DNA of 64,000 nt, taken from positions 35,639-99,638 of the forward strand of contig JAJEKB010022027.1 in the NCBI GenBank assembly GCA_022393335.1, read 5' to 3'. The translations under genes were made by a program, and so were the position numbers. The notes under the pieces were generated by a model. It made no database searches. It was not told the origin of the DNA and worked only from the letters and a program-made list of their open reading frames with translations. Numbering within the stretch: the stretch's first letter is position 1; every line of letters starts with the position of its first letter. This document shows, piece after piece, positions 12,259 through 23,030 of the stretch. Origin of the DNA: Macrotrachela quadricornifera. Its lineage: Eukaryota > Rotifera > Eurotatoria > Philodinida > Philodinidae.

Positions 12259-13625
12259 ATGGGTGATTGGCGAATTCATCAACAAGCACAACAACAACAG
12301 CAAAGAATGACTATGAATAGTATTGGCCCAATTCATAGTTATCATTCAATACGTTCAAGACCTACACCATATAAAATCAATGAAATAAAACAAACATATC
12401 CATATCAACAATCATCAACAATATCAGTTAAAACTGATTTTAATCCTGTATATTAAAATATTTCTATAAAAAAAAACTTTACACTAAAAATAAATTCTTT
12501 TTTTTTCTATGTTTCTAGAATGTTTATACTCCACTCCCATATACACCTACACAATTTGAACAAATTCATCATCAACAACGTATGATTACAACAAAATCTA
12601 TTCCCGGTTCAATATCTAATTATCATTCTGGTCATCAACCAATAATATCATCACAAACACGTTCAATGCCATATTCATCATCTTCTATATATGCACATTG
12701 TTCTAATTCAGTTAGTCAATGTACTCAACATATACATTATCCATCTCAACATCATACATATTATCAAAATCCTTATCAATCACAATCAATATCTTATCAA
12801 CAAAATACAAATTTAATCAAATATGATACAATTAAAAATGAAAATCAATTCAAATTTGACGAAAATTTTTCATCATCTACATCTTATCATCCAACAATAT
12901 ATACAAATTCATATATACCTTCACAACAATTACCACCACCACAATCAACATTATCTATTTCACAAGAATATCAAACATATTCAAATCAATCACAAATATT
13001 TCCTAGTCCATCAAGTAATCCAAGTACACCATATCAAGGAGAATTTAATGGAAATACTGAATTTGGTGTACCATATCATCAAGGTCAACCAAGTTCAGTT
13101 AATTCATTAACAGATGCACTTTGTCCAAATGGAGATACAACTGATCGTCAAATGACACCTGGACCACCAGTAAATTTATTTTTAAAACAAAAAAAAAATT
13201 TTATTTTATTTTATATATTTCTTTTTTTTTTCAAAGAGTGTTGGTACACCTCGTGTTTCACAACATCAATATACTTTTCCACAAACACCATTAACACCAC
13301 CAACAACATCAAGATTATCAAATGAACCAAATATAGATGAACTTACAGCATTTCTTCAAGATCCAATAAATATTTATTTAACAGATGATTTAACATCTGT
13401 AAGTTTTTTTTTTAATATTTTAGTTATTATTCGAAATATTTTAAATAAATATATTCTATATTTTAGACACTTCTTGATGATATTGAAATATTAGCTGATA
13501 CATATTTAGGTGAAGGATTACGAGACAATGAACAACAATCAAATATTGACAATAATGTTGATTATGATATTATTTTAAATTATCTTTATTCGGATGATCT
13601 TATAAATACGGTGTGTAGAAATTAA
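12259..13625 (+). CDS. Q/S/T/P-rich protein with acidic C-terminus, transcription-regulator-like
   Basis: Four exons (12259-12447, 12519-13169, 13237-13398, 13467-13625) with clean GT/AG sites and phase-0 joints give 386 residues. I do not recognise the family. The first three quarters are low-complexity, rich in Gln, Ser, Thr, Pro and Tyr (QQAQQQQQ near the start). Conserved-looking pieces come late: TPGPP at the end of exon 2, then SVGTPRVSQ and FPQTPLTPP, then acidic and hydrophobic helices IDELTAFLQDPINIYLTDDL and LLDDIEILADTYLGE, and a C-terminal DYDIILNYLYSDDL. Such acidic amphipathic helices at the C-terminus of a Q-rich protein suggest a transactivation domain, so a nuclear co-activator is plausible. 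No DNA-binding domain is visible. If the GTGTGT after ACG at 13611 is a donor, the gene continues and the true end lies further on. Confidence 0.7.
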
Positions 13626-14733
13626 AACAAATATTTTGATTTATTTTAATGTGCGATTGTTTATTTGCTTTTTCTGTTTAATTGTATATAAATACAAAAC
13701 AAAAAAGAATTCTTATTTATTGTAAATGTGCTAGAGTTTGTCTCTTTTTTTTTCCTCTCTTTATTATTACTATTATTATTATTAATGTTTTCTCTTGTTG
13801 GAAAAAAAGTATTTTCGTATTTAATAAAAAAAAACTAATTCATAAAAATATTGAATTTTTTTTCAAAATTAACGTACTTGTTCTGTTTAAATGATATCAA
13901 GATCAAGATAAGTTATCGTAAAAACATGTTTCATTTTAGATAATCGATATTTCAAAAAGGTTTGTAGAGCTATCCGGATTGAATCCAGAAATTCTTTTTC
14001 GACTTTTGTCTTTTTTGCTTTAAATCTTTGTCATTTTAGAAGATAGAAAAAATGTTCTTCACACTCATTCAAAAAGAAAGCGGGTGGACAATTTTTGAAT
14101 AGCTTTTGATAGGAACAAGCTAGAGAACTGTTGTTTCCACCATTGGAAAGAGATTTACTCAGCACATCGATTCATATAAAATTGTTGAAATTCATTGCAT
14201 AAATAACTAGTGATCTACAGTCATCTTGAAAGAGTAGACTGTTGCGATATGAAGATAAGACATATCTTTAACTTTGAAGAGTGGAGTAGAATTGCCAGCT
14301 GACGGGCTACAAATCTTCGAAAAGCGGAAACTTTAATTTCAATCCGTTTAAAAGTTATGAATCAAACAAGAATGACAATTGACCAAGTTTTTTTATTCAT
14401 TTTATCTTGCGCAAAATATTTTTCAATTATTATAAATGATGTTTTTGATCATGGTGAGTCAATTGGTAATATGTATTTTTCTATGAGACAAATTATTTTC
14501 TATCGAAATATTATCATAAGCGATCTTACGATATTGCTTTCTTACATTACTATGTTGTTAATTTGAAACACATACACTATATTTCACAAGCACTTATAAC
14601 CAAAAGCAACACATTTAAGACTGTACATAGATTGCATTATATTTTTGCTTTGTGATTTGGGTTTTTTTCCCCACTGACTATATTATAACATCATTTCACC
14701 GGTGAATAGATATTTCTACTATCAACTTACAAT
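13626..14733. other. Intergenic; nothing recognisable
   Basis: AT-rich; short ORFs at 13682 and 14357 show no family signal. A slightly more balanced composition between 13900 and 14340 suggests old repeat DNA, but no terminal repeats were found. Confidence 0.4.
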
Positions 14734-15033
14734 ATGAATATCCCTACAGATCATCAATTTTCTCAGGATGAGAAGCAGATATTTTTCAATGTCATCAAGT
14801 TTGTCGAAAAAGAGAAGTTTAGTTCAATAATTCCACTCTTTAATGTCAATAAACGATTATCATCTATGCTCGATACCTCTATGAGATCAGTCGAAGGACT
14901 GAAGTGCGAGATGAGAGAAATCGAAAATGACGTGATCGAAATGAAGGAAAAAATGAATGAGGACCAACAGGAGATGGAAAATCGAAAAATTCAAGTGCTT
15001 CTTCGACCTCGAAATTTACGATCAAAGTCATAG
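14734..15033 (+). CDS. Hypothetical coiled-coil ORF, possibly decayed
   Basis: A 99-codon frame from an ATG: the first 40 residues are unremarkable, followed by a charged helix (MREIENDVIEMKEKMNEDQQ) that reads as a short coiled coil. The same frame continues after the TAG with a Ser run from a (TCA)n microsatellite near 15030 and more open sequence, while another frame gives a His run. The shift between frames at the microsatellite suggests the original gene was broken by repeat slippage. Family unknown; it may be part of a retro- or DNA-transposon remnant, as the next repeat starts at 15235. Confidence 0.3.
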   Translation: MNIPTDHQFSQDEKQIFFNVIKFVEKEKFSSIIPLFNVNKRLSSMLDTSMRSVEGLKCEMREIENDVIEMKEKMNEDQQEMENRKIQVLLRPRNLRSKS

Positions 15034-15264
15034 TCATCATCATCATCATCATCCAAAACCAGTACCTACACCATGGCAATCATTGATTCTTTTCCTAATT
15101 CACCGCACAAACTATTCATTTCTGTTCATGCATCAATTACTTTCACCGAACAGTAACAGACCACTATTCGGTGAGTTTAATTTAACCACAAACATCTTGA
15201 GTGTGAGGGTTCTGTCGAATTTTTTTTCCTTTTTTTGAGGCTTTCAACACATTTAGAGACTTAT

Positions 15265-15620
15265 GTAGGTGAAGTTGGCACCCATTCGAGTATTTCCACC
15301 ACCGATTCGTTTACGAAGCGTTCCAGAAGAGTTCCAAGCACAACTCGACGGGCTCTATGCAATGAAGAAATCAGATCCTTCATAGTTCAAAAACTGCCCG
15401 GGAAAAACCTAAAATATAGGTACTTTCCTATGAAATAACTCATAATAGTGTCACCGATTCGCGCAGGACACGTTCCAGAGTATTTCAGAAGAGTTGTGAG
15501 GAGAACTCGGCGAGCTACATCCAATGGTGAGATCAGATTGCCGATAGTTCAAAACCTGTTCAGGAAAATCTCAAATTACTGATTTTGTATTAATGAAAAT
15601 CCTGTAAAGTCTTATCGAAT
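15265..15620. repeat. Dispersed repeat, two diverged tandem units
   Basis: Two neighbouring units of about 170-185 bp share the phrases CACCGATTCG, a GCGTTCCAGA or CACGTTCCAGA block, CTCGRCGRGCT and ATCAGATTSC. A third unit lies at 25498-25695 and weaker relatives at about 44385-44760. The family is unknown; the conserved words and tandem organisation suggest the internal or subterminal part of a larger mobile element. Confidence 0.55.
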
Positions 15621-17480
15621 ACGTCTGGGGGGTGTTCGAAACGTTTCACGAATATCTAAATTGAACTTAATGAAGTGTATTTATTAAGTTATTCAGATTT
15701 TGAATGGTCATTACTCTTTGCAGAAGTATGAAATAATAAAGTGGTATGTTCTGTAGAAGTCATGGACATTGCTGTGTAGCAGTGCTGATGATTTTATAAC
15801 TGGCTGTTTGAAAAAGCAAAAAAAAGATCGGTTCTTCGTATCAACTGTGTTGTTTTTGTAAATCGGTATGGACATTGATACTGTTTCTTGTTGTTATGTT
15901 TTTAAATCATATGCGACATCAGTTATCATATGGCATTCATATTACGGTTGAGATGTAACTTATTTTATTCATGTTAAATAGTTGTGTAACAACGGTTGGC
16001 TTCATCACTCTAATGGTCATGAGGTCTATTTGGACCTCACTTCTTCCGGTTAAAAAAATCATACAATTTTTGCATAAACATTCTTGTAAATATTGTCATA
16101 TTCGCACGCGGACCTTTAGAATTCATTAAATAGGAGCTGATGAATTATAGTTACATATCCTATCATTCTATTGTTAATACTCTCTGAATGAAATGAATAC
16201 TATACTTGTTGATCATCCATGCAGAGAGAAAAAGGCGGTGCAGGCAAAGATGGTGCGGATATAGTGTGTCGAAATAAACATATATAGAGATTAAGATATG
16301 TGGGATATTTTTTTTTCTTTATCATGAAAAGAATAGATACGCAGGGGCTGGTGAGAATCGTTAGGAAGGAAGAGGAAAAACAAATCGTTTCAGCTGTATA
16401 TCAGCACGAATATTATACGTAACATTCAGAACAACAGAAAACACATAACGCCAATATTATTTTCTCGGAATTAGTTATACGGCTATTGGATTGTCTAATT
16501 GAGAAAAGAACCATATATCTATTACGAAATTATATCGTGCGATAATACGTATTCTATTATACCTCGTGAAACAATCGTTCGAAGCTGTGTTTCTGAATAT
16601 GGGATTCGTGGAGGTGATCTAAAGTATTCAGTCGTCACTTCACTGCACTGGCTCATACAACTTTTAGAAAAAATCATCAATCAAATATGTTAAATCATAT
16701 GTAAGAATAGACATAGTTTTTACTTTAAGGTCTAGGACTTTTTTCTTGGCCCACCTTTAATCATTTGAGAACTATACAGTTTTATAGCCGATGAAAAGAG
16801 CTATCCGATGAGCTATAATAGAAGATGAATTTCTAAAATTCATAAATAGAGAATTGATCTAAAAGACTATTATGTCATGAGCATTTTTTCGCAATAAGAC
16901 TATTCGAAGTCTGCAGGAAGAAATCCTCAACTGTATTTCAAATGTATTTGAAATGTATTTGAAATCTAGTATAAAAATACTCGCCAACTGAAGCTCTTTC
17001 ATTCTATATATGATTGTGTTGGATATAATATGAGAAAGTCTAATGGGCTAAATCAGGGCCTTATGCGCCCTTGTTCTTTCCGTTGTTCACAAGAATTATA
17101 TGAAGTAACTATGCAAGATCATGGATTGATTCGTTCTAGATATAATTTTCGTTTTAGGTTGGAAAACAGAATATGACCTTGTTCAGATAAGTTCTTTAAT
17201 ACTCATTCCATGCCTTGGGCAACGATGAAAGCTTCTGAGCATGGGAATATATAATATCTCCAAATCAGTTTTGGAGTAATCGATGAATGTTTACCACTGA
17301 GTAAAATGGATGTAACGCTGTTTACCAAAATAAATAGTATATGTCATGATAAAATTGAAAGAAATTACTGCATACTTTCATCTGCATAACTGAAGACATG
17401 ATTTTAACGCTCGTCTTTTTTCTTACACTATATATAAATTTACATACAAATCGCATTCGCTTATATTATTACATTAGCTG
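15621..17480. other. Intergenic; no gene recognised
   Basis: Mixed-composition DNA with scattered stops on both strands. One small tandem array of an 11-bp word (TTTGAAATGTA) occurs near 16937-16965. No exon, RNA gene or transposon end could be supported. Confidence 0.4.
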
Positions 17481-17491
17481 CAATCATAATC

Positions 17492-17822
17492 ATGTATTCA
17501 AAAATAATTTTCTGCATGCTTTGTACATCATTCATTTCTTTTGTGAACAATGTTCAAAGTTTTGGGCTATTTAATGCTTTTCAACAACGAAGTTGAACTC
17601 TCATTATTATCATCGGTCTTAAAATTTACTTCTAATCGTACTGATATTAGTGATGCAATCCATTTTCTACGAATAAAACAAGATTTACAGTTCAACTGTG
17701 CCGATAAAGAGTGTTCCAAACAATCTAAATGTAATACTGGCTACTGCTGAGGAAATACTTGCTCATGCTTTTTTCCATGTCCACCAGTTGATGAGTCAGC
17801 TCAAGAACAACGTTATTGTTGA
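17492..17822 (+). pseudogene. Remnant of a small secreted cysteine-rich protein
   Basis: An ATG at 17492 begins a typical signal peptide (MYSKIIFCMLCTSFISFV). The open reading soon shifts frame, and about 190 nt further on a Cys-rich stretch appears (CADKECSKQSKCNTGYC), followed after an in-frame TGA by GNTCSCFFPCPP. The Cys spacing resembles small disulfide-rich secreted peptides in general, but I recognise no family. A frame change and an internal stop make a dead gene likely; an unrecognised intron is the alternative. Confidence 0.3.
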
Positions 17823-18117
17823 CGCCGAAATATATAATAACGAGCAAATAAAACTGCTTTTTCGTCTAATTTGATATAACAAATATTGTACTTTAAAAAT
17901 TCCATTCTAATGGTTAAATGAAAAGGTGACAAAAAAATGAACACATTGGCGTGACACGTCGACCTGATACCCCAAGATGTAGAATAGAAAATTATATTAT
18001 TTTAACATATCAGATCAATTTCAATATAGAATATATATTTTGAAAAGATCTAGAAAAAAATCTTCAGAGACTTTGTCAGAGTTTTGAGGGGGAGAATGAG
18101 GAATGAGGATGAGATCG

Positions 18118-18546
18118 AATGCAGTCGAGGGTCAAGCGAGTCATGGCAATGAGAGTTAGTTGTAAGTACGTGTTAGGTAGTGGAAGACAGGATATATTCC
18201 ACTAACTTTGTTGTTCTCTTTCTTTTCTATTGTTATATGTTATTCTCGCACGTAGGTTGTTTCTTTCTTTCTTTTCGTTGGACTTTTCCTTTCCTCTAGT
18301 TTATATATATACATATATATGTACAGGGATTTTTCTCTCATGTTGTTCATCCATGAGATTTTCCATCCGATGGATTTTTCCGTTTTATATGACTATATAT
18401 AGTTATCGTTTTGACTCTAATAAACGAGATAAGAAATAGTTATACCTAACAGTACGACAGAAATTTTCAAAACTTTTATTGTGCAATTATTTATAGTACA
18501 TTTTCTAAAATTACAACAGATACAGATTTGTTTCCTTAAAATGTGG
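18118..18546 (-). repeat. 3' flank of the 18.5-kb gene, shared with a second copy at 25 kb
   Basis: The words GTCAAGCGAGTCATGGC, GAGAGTTAGTTGTAAGTA, then CAAAACTTTTATTGTGCAA and TTATAGTACATTTTC recur in the same order at 25165-25310. The 25-kb copy lacks the segment 18171-18451, so this copy carries a later insertion. The block is the probable 3' UTR and downstream flank of the minus-strand gene. Confidence 0.7.
18171..18451. mobile_element. MITE of about 281 bp with 9-bp terminal inverted repeats
   Basis: Ends TGTTAGGTA and TACCTAACA are inverted repeats. The flanks carry a duplicated GTACG (18166-18170 and 18452-18456). The equivalent position in the related segment near 25213 reads continuously without the insert, an empty-site proof of insertion. 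The interior is T-rich with a (TA)n stretch and the words GGGATTTTTCTCTC and CATCCGATGGATTTTTCC, which have looser relatives near 21128-21215 and 23460-23530. It encodes nothing. Confidence 0.75.
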
Positions 18547-19562
18547 TCACCGAGATGGTTCAGATGATAACACCGAGAACGACGAGTGAACAATTCCACG
18601 TGCTACAAACAATAATAACATATAAGTAATTAAGTTATTATTTTTTCGATTCTTACCATGTTTTTCAAGCTCAGAAATTGCATTATATAGAACATCGTTA
18701 GTATATAATGGAACAAATTCTTTTGGTTGAGATTTTTTCCATTTAATCCTGTGATCGAATACTAAGCTATCTAATTTGGCACCTACATCAATCACCAATT
18801 TAACAATATTAGATCGACTACCTAGCGTAGAAATCAATGCTTTAGAATCAATTGGTTTGAGGGCATCTAATGTTGCTTGATCAACAATATTCTTCGTCAA
18901 ATCATTGGTTTCGATAATATTCTCAACAAATGTTTGACACATATTATTTTCCGCAGCATCATATTTGTAAAAATTTTTATCCATATTCGATGCTGTAGAA
19001 ATTAATCGATTGAGTGTCCATGGTTCATCTGGTGTTAGTGGAATATCATATACATCGATCAAGTCGTCGGGTATAGTAGGATTTCTAAGAGCTATACGAT
19101 GTATTTTCTCAAGCTTAAGAATGGTAGTAGTAGTTGTATCTTGAGGTGGATTTCTGAGTATGTGTTGTAGTACGCTGGGTCTACGACTATTCATAATAGT
19201 AATGAGTAAATAATTGTGATAGATTTCATCATAGCCAAGTTCAAGTTGTTTATCGGTAAATTTCGAATCACTTAAAAAGTTAAGCATTACAATAGAAAGA
19301 TCTTTGACAGGTGTGCGACCAAGTTGAATTTTAAGAATACGTTCGTCACCTACTTTCCCCAATAGATTTCGTACTCGTAGTGGCATTTCTGGATCGATTT
19401 TCGCAGCTATAAACTGCGATTTATAATTTGCGAACTATGAATAAGAATTTAACAACTAATATAAAAACATAATTCATTGATCTTTCAAAATAAGACTAAA
19501 TTATTTATAAGATTCACAATTTTTATTCTTACCTTTTCAAAAGATAAATCACCGTCTATCAT
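18547..19562 (-). CDS. Uncharacterised 287-residue protein, three exons
   Basis: Exons on the minus strand: 19562-19533 (MIDGDLSFEK), 19434-18657 and 18602-18547. They join in phase to 287 residues ending LSSEPSR. I do not recognise the family. The protein is soluble, with no signal peptide or membrane helix, mostly alpha-helical in composition, and a single motif stands out (MCQTFVENI, reminiscent of an N-C-x2-F-V type active site but unproven). The 54-nt last intron has good GTAAG and TTTGTAG borders, is a multiple of three and contains no stop, so retention would insert residues rather than truncate. Only the 3' end is duplicated at 25 kb, where it is broken. The upstream ATG at 19562 is preferred because exon 1 and exon 2 join in frame through a clean donor/acceptor pair. 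Confidence 0.7.
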
Positions 19563-20640
19563 TGTCGTTTAAAATTAATTTTATAATTGAATGACAATTG
19601 GATTATATTGCTTCAATAACATCAAAATAGATCTAAACGAGAACCAATGTATCATGTAAAAAGAAGGACTTTGCTCTACGATGGTGTCTGATCCTTACTG
19701 CTAACTCTTTTCTCGAATTATAGCAATGATAAGTTCGTTGTGAGTACAATAAAAATAACTGTTTATATATTTTTAGCACATTATGCTTGCTGCAAAGATA
19801 AAAAAAAACGTTTCTTCTGATTCTTATTCTTCACTAATACGCCTACAAAGAAAGATTGAATTCACGCTTACCTTTGCGCTTCGATGTTTGACGTAAGTGA
19901 TGCGTGGTTAGCTTTTTCAACCACTCACAGTTGTATTTTTCCCTGGTAACAATCTGTTGATATGTCATGCTGTTAATATTGACGTAATTGGGACGGAGGT
20001 ACGAGTCGCTATTTTGTTCTGCTGTTATATAACGTTATTTCTGTGAGAGAAAGTTCGTTTTCATGTGGATATACGAGATAGAACAAAAAGAGGTTCATTT
20101 TTCTTCGCATGTATAACGACAGAATAGAAAAAGTGACTCATATTTCTTTCATTACTATTTATTTATCGTTTTCTGTTTCTCCAACGCACATTTACGTATG
20201 CGCATAAGTATAGTAAGTAACGTCAAAAAAAACTAAGTCTTTAACTAAACAGCTAACTGAACGTAAACGAAATGAAATGCATTCATAGTTGAAATAGTGA
20301 GATAAATAATATGTCTCTCACAATTGAAATTGAAACTGCATTTGTTTAATTGATAAATCATAACTTGGAAAACGGCACAAATATCTCAACAACTATTACG
20401 GATAAATATAGGAGATTAGTTAAAGTAATATTAAACATGTACTGCGTTCGTCTGCTCACTCGATAACACACTTTATCAGTAAAGCTTTCATAATACCGTT
20501 TAATAGACCTGACTTGAAATATTTGTATAGTCAAATGTAATGATAAATTGAGAACCATGCTCTATGTGTTTTTAATCTTTCTCAAGTAAACAATTCTGCT
20601 TAAAGGTGGGAGATTACAAATGATGAATAACTGAATCATC
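19563..20640. other. Intergenic, upstream of the 287-residue gene
   Basis: Presumed promoter of the minus-strand gene, followed by AT-rich DNA up to the left end of the MULE element. No coding signal. Confidence 0.45.
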
Positions 20641-20649
20641 ATGTTTTGT

Positions 20650-23030
20650 TAATATTGATCGATTCAAGTTGCGGCAAGGTGCTTGCACGACTTTTCCTTT
20701 TCGAACACTTGCTCGTAAGACATAAGCTCGCAGGAGACACTTGCCTGTAGGGAACAGTTACCTCCCGAAAAGCCGCCCACATAGCTAGTGCTCGCTGTTT
20801 AATGTAAGTCACTTTCATTCTTCGTTCTTTTCTCTTCGAACACTTCATTTTCGTCCTTAGATATCTTAATAATTTTTTTTTAAATTCGAACGTTCTATCT
20901 AACTTTGAATAAGAACTAAGGCCATCTTCTTTAAATGCGATCGTGAAGATTTTCCCTATCATAAATATGATTGTTCTCCTTCTTTCACTTATCTTTAGTC
21001 ATGCGTCATAGATTCTCTTTTTCCCATGATATATATATATATATATATATGTATGATGGTTTTTTCCTTTCCTGTCATTGTATAATAATGTGATAGTCTT
21101 TTTTTCTGTCATATACATATATGTAGGATTTTTCTCTCTACTCGCTGACACCTCGCTATGTTGTTTTTCCTTTCGATCACCTATGGAATTATCCATTGCA
21201 TGGATTTTCCCCGTATGTTATCTATTGTCGCACTATAAATAGTGTGTTTCTTGCGAGATACATGTTATATTTTTCCTTTCTTCAATCGATTTTAGTATAT
21301 CAGCGATGTATCATAAGACGACTACTTCGAAAGGAAATCCTGCTTATATTGTTGATGGTGACGTGTTCAATGTCGAAAGGTTATCGGGCGATAAGACAAT
21401 CTGGTGTAGTAATCGTAAAAGACATGGTCAATGCAAAGTTTAACTACATACAATTAACGATCAAGTTGTACACACAGTCGGTACACCCAAACATGAGTCA
21501 AACGCGAGTACCATAGAAGTGATGGATGCACACGCTAAAATGGCTGAGGATAGCAAATCGTCGAACCGATCAACACATGATATCGTTGCTGATGGTGTGA
21601 GTACCTTATCTGCTCAAACAGTTGCTTCGTTACCAGATCTGCATAATCTCAAGCGGACGATTCGTCGTATCCGTGAAAAGGCTCAGAGTTCGATAGCATT
21701 ACCAACATCATTTAAAAGATTATGTATTCCGTCTCATTGAACAACAACAGCAGCAGACAAAGCATTTTTTACAATATGATTCGGGACCAAAAAGTATAAA
21801 AATTTTGATCTTTTCTACAAAAAAACAACTAAAAATTCTGAAAAAATCGTCTAATATATTTATCGATGGTACATTCTCTGTGGCACCAAGTCTGTTTCTT
21901 CAATTATACATCATTCATTGTGAATATTCAGACACTGTTTTTCGGTGACCTATGCTTCACTACTAGGTGAATATGGACCATTTCAAGTGATGATTAATGA
22001 ATCTTATCTTTTAGGAAAAGCAAAAAAGACCTATGATCGAATGTTTAAAGTAATTAATGATTTAAAACCGAATTTAGATCTTACCAATGTGTCAATGGAC
22101 TTCGAATTAGCAGCTATTTCTAGTATTCAACAGGCTTTTCCACGAGCAAACATTGACGGATGCTTTTTCCATCTGTGTCAATCGGTTAATAGAGCTGTCG
22201 TTCGTCTTGGATTTAAAGTCGATTATGCCAATGATCAGGATTTTGCTCAACAAATTTGAGCTCTTCCCGCTTTAGCTTTTCTCAATGTGAATGACGTCAT
22301 CGATACATTTGAAAAATTAGAACAACATTTTCCAGTCAACGGAAGATCGGTATTGTTATATTTCGAAGAAACTTATATTGGCGAAAAAAGACGTGGAAAT
22401 CAATCGAGAAAAAAGCCTCAATTCGAGCTGGTCGTTTGGAATGTTTATGAACGTACTATGAAAGGTGATCATCGAACAAATCATCTAATAGAAGACTGGA
22501 ACAATCGTTTCTCATCACCTGTCGATCGTGTACATCCAAATATGTGGAAGTTCTTCGAATCATTGAAAAAGGAACAATCGTATGTCGAGGCTCAACTGCA
22601 TCAAGCCGAAGCTGATGTTCGAAGACGAAACGATCGGGTTATGGAAAGATGGGAAAAAACAATTCTGAATATTTTGAGCGAATCTTTTATAACAAATCTA
22701 GAAAAAGTTTTAGCATTGGCAAGTAATATTTCACTCAAATCTTCCTAATTTTTTTATGCAGTTCGACCATACAAGTATACCGAATCACCTGCTTGACTGT
22801 GCATTTCCATTTTTAATCTAATATCTGAATTTTCTAATTATGTGAATAAAATGTAGAGGCTAATCAAATCAAAGATCGTTGAAGCTGAGAAATGATGCAT
22901 AAATATGTAGCGAGCAAGTGTTCTGCAAGAATCTGTCCGCGAACAATAGTCCTCCGGGCAAGTGTACTGCGAACATCTGTCCGACGAGCAAGAGTATTGG
23001 GGACAAGTGACCTAGATTCGATCGATTCGT
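20650..23030 (+). mobile_element. Degenerate FLYWCH-type MULE DNA transposon with subterminal repeats
   Basis: Both flanks of the dead transposase contain the same GC-richer short repeats in opposite orientation: words like ACACTTGCTCG and ACACTTGCC, spaced about 20-25 bp, at about 20655-20800 on the left and, as reverse complement, at about 22890-23030 on the right. Both outer borders carry a GATCGATTC-like word (left near 20657; right as ATCGATTCG near 23017). I read these as long terminal inverted repeats built from subrepeats, as in many MULEs. No target duplication could be fixed, so the borders are approximate. A further AT-rich insert may sit at about 20990-21240. Confidence 0.6.
21337..22748 (+). 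pseudogene. FLYWCH zinc-finger / MULE transposase, inactivated
   Basis: Cut-and-paste transposase of the Mutator superfamily. Around 21395-21500 the reading TIWCSNRKRHGQCKV, an in-frame TAA, then LHTIND and HTVGTPKHESNA is a FLYWCH finger (W, C, C, H pattern). At 21860-21960 comes IFIDGTFSVAPSLFLQLY, the usual start of the MULE catalytic core with its first Asp. After a frame change comes VSMDFELAAISSIQQAFP with the second Asp, and CFFHLCQSVNRAV with the C/H motif. A helical C-terminal part follows at 22287-22748 (HRTNHLIEDWNNRF). At least two stops and two frame changes show that it is dead. Confidence 0.85.

Noticed and set aside
17740..17752. TGA in the Cys-rich peptide as a selenocysteine codon
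   Set aside because: No SECIS-like structure is evident and the upstream frame is already broken, so decay is the simpler reading.
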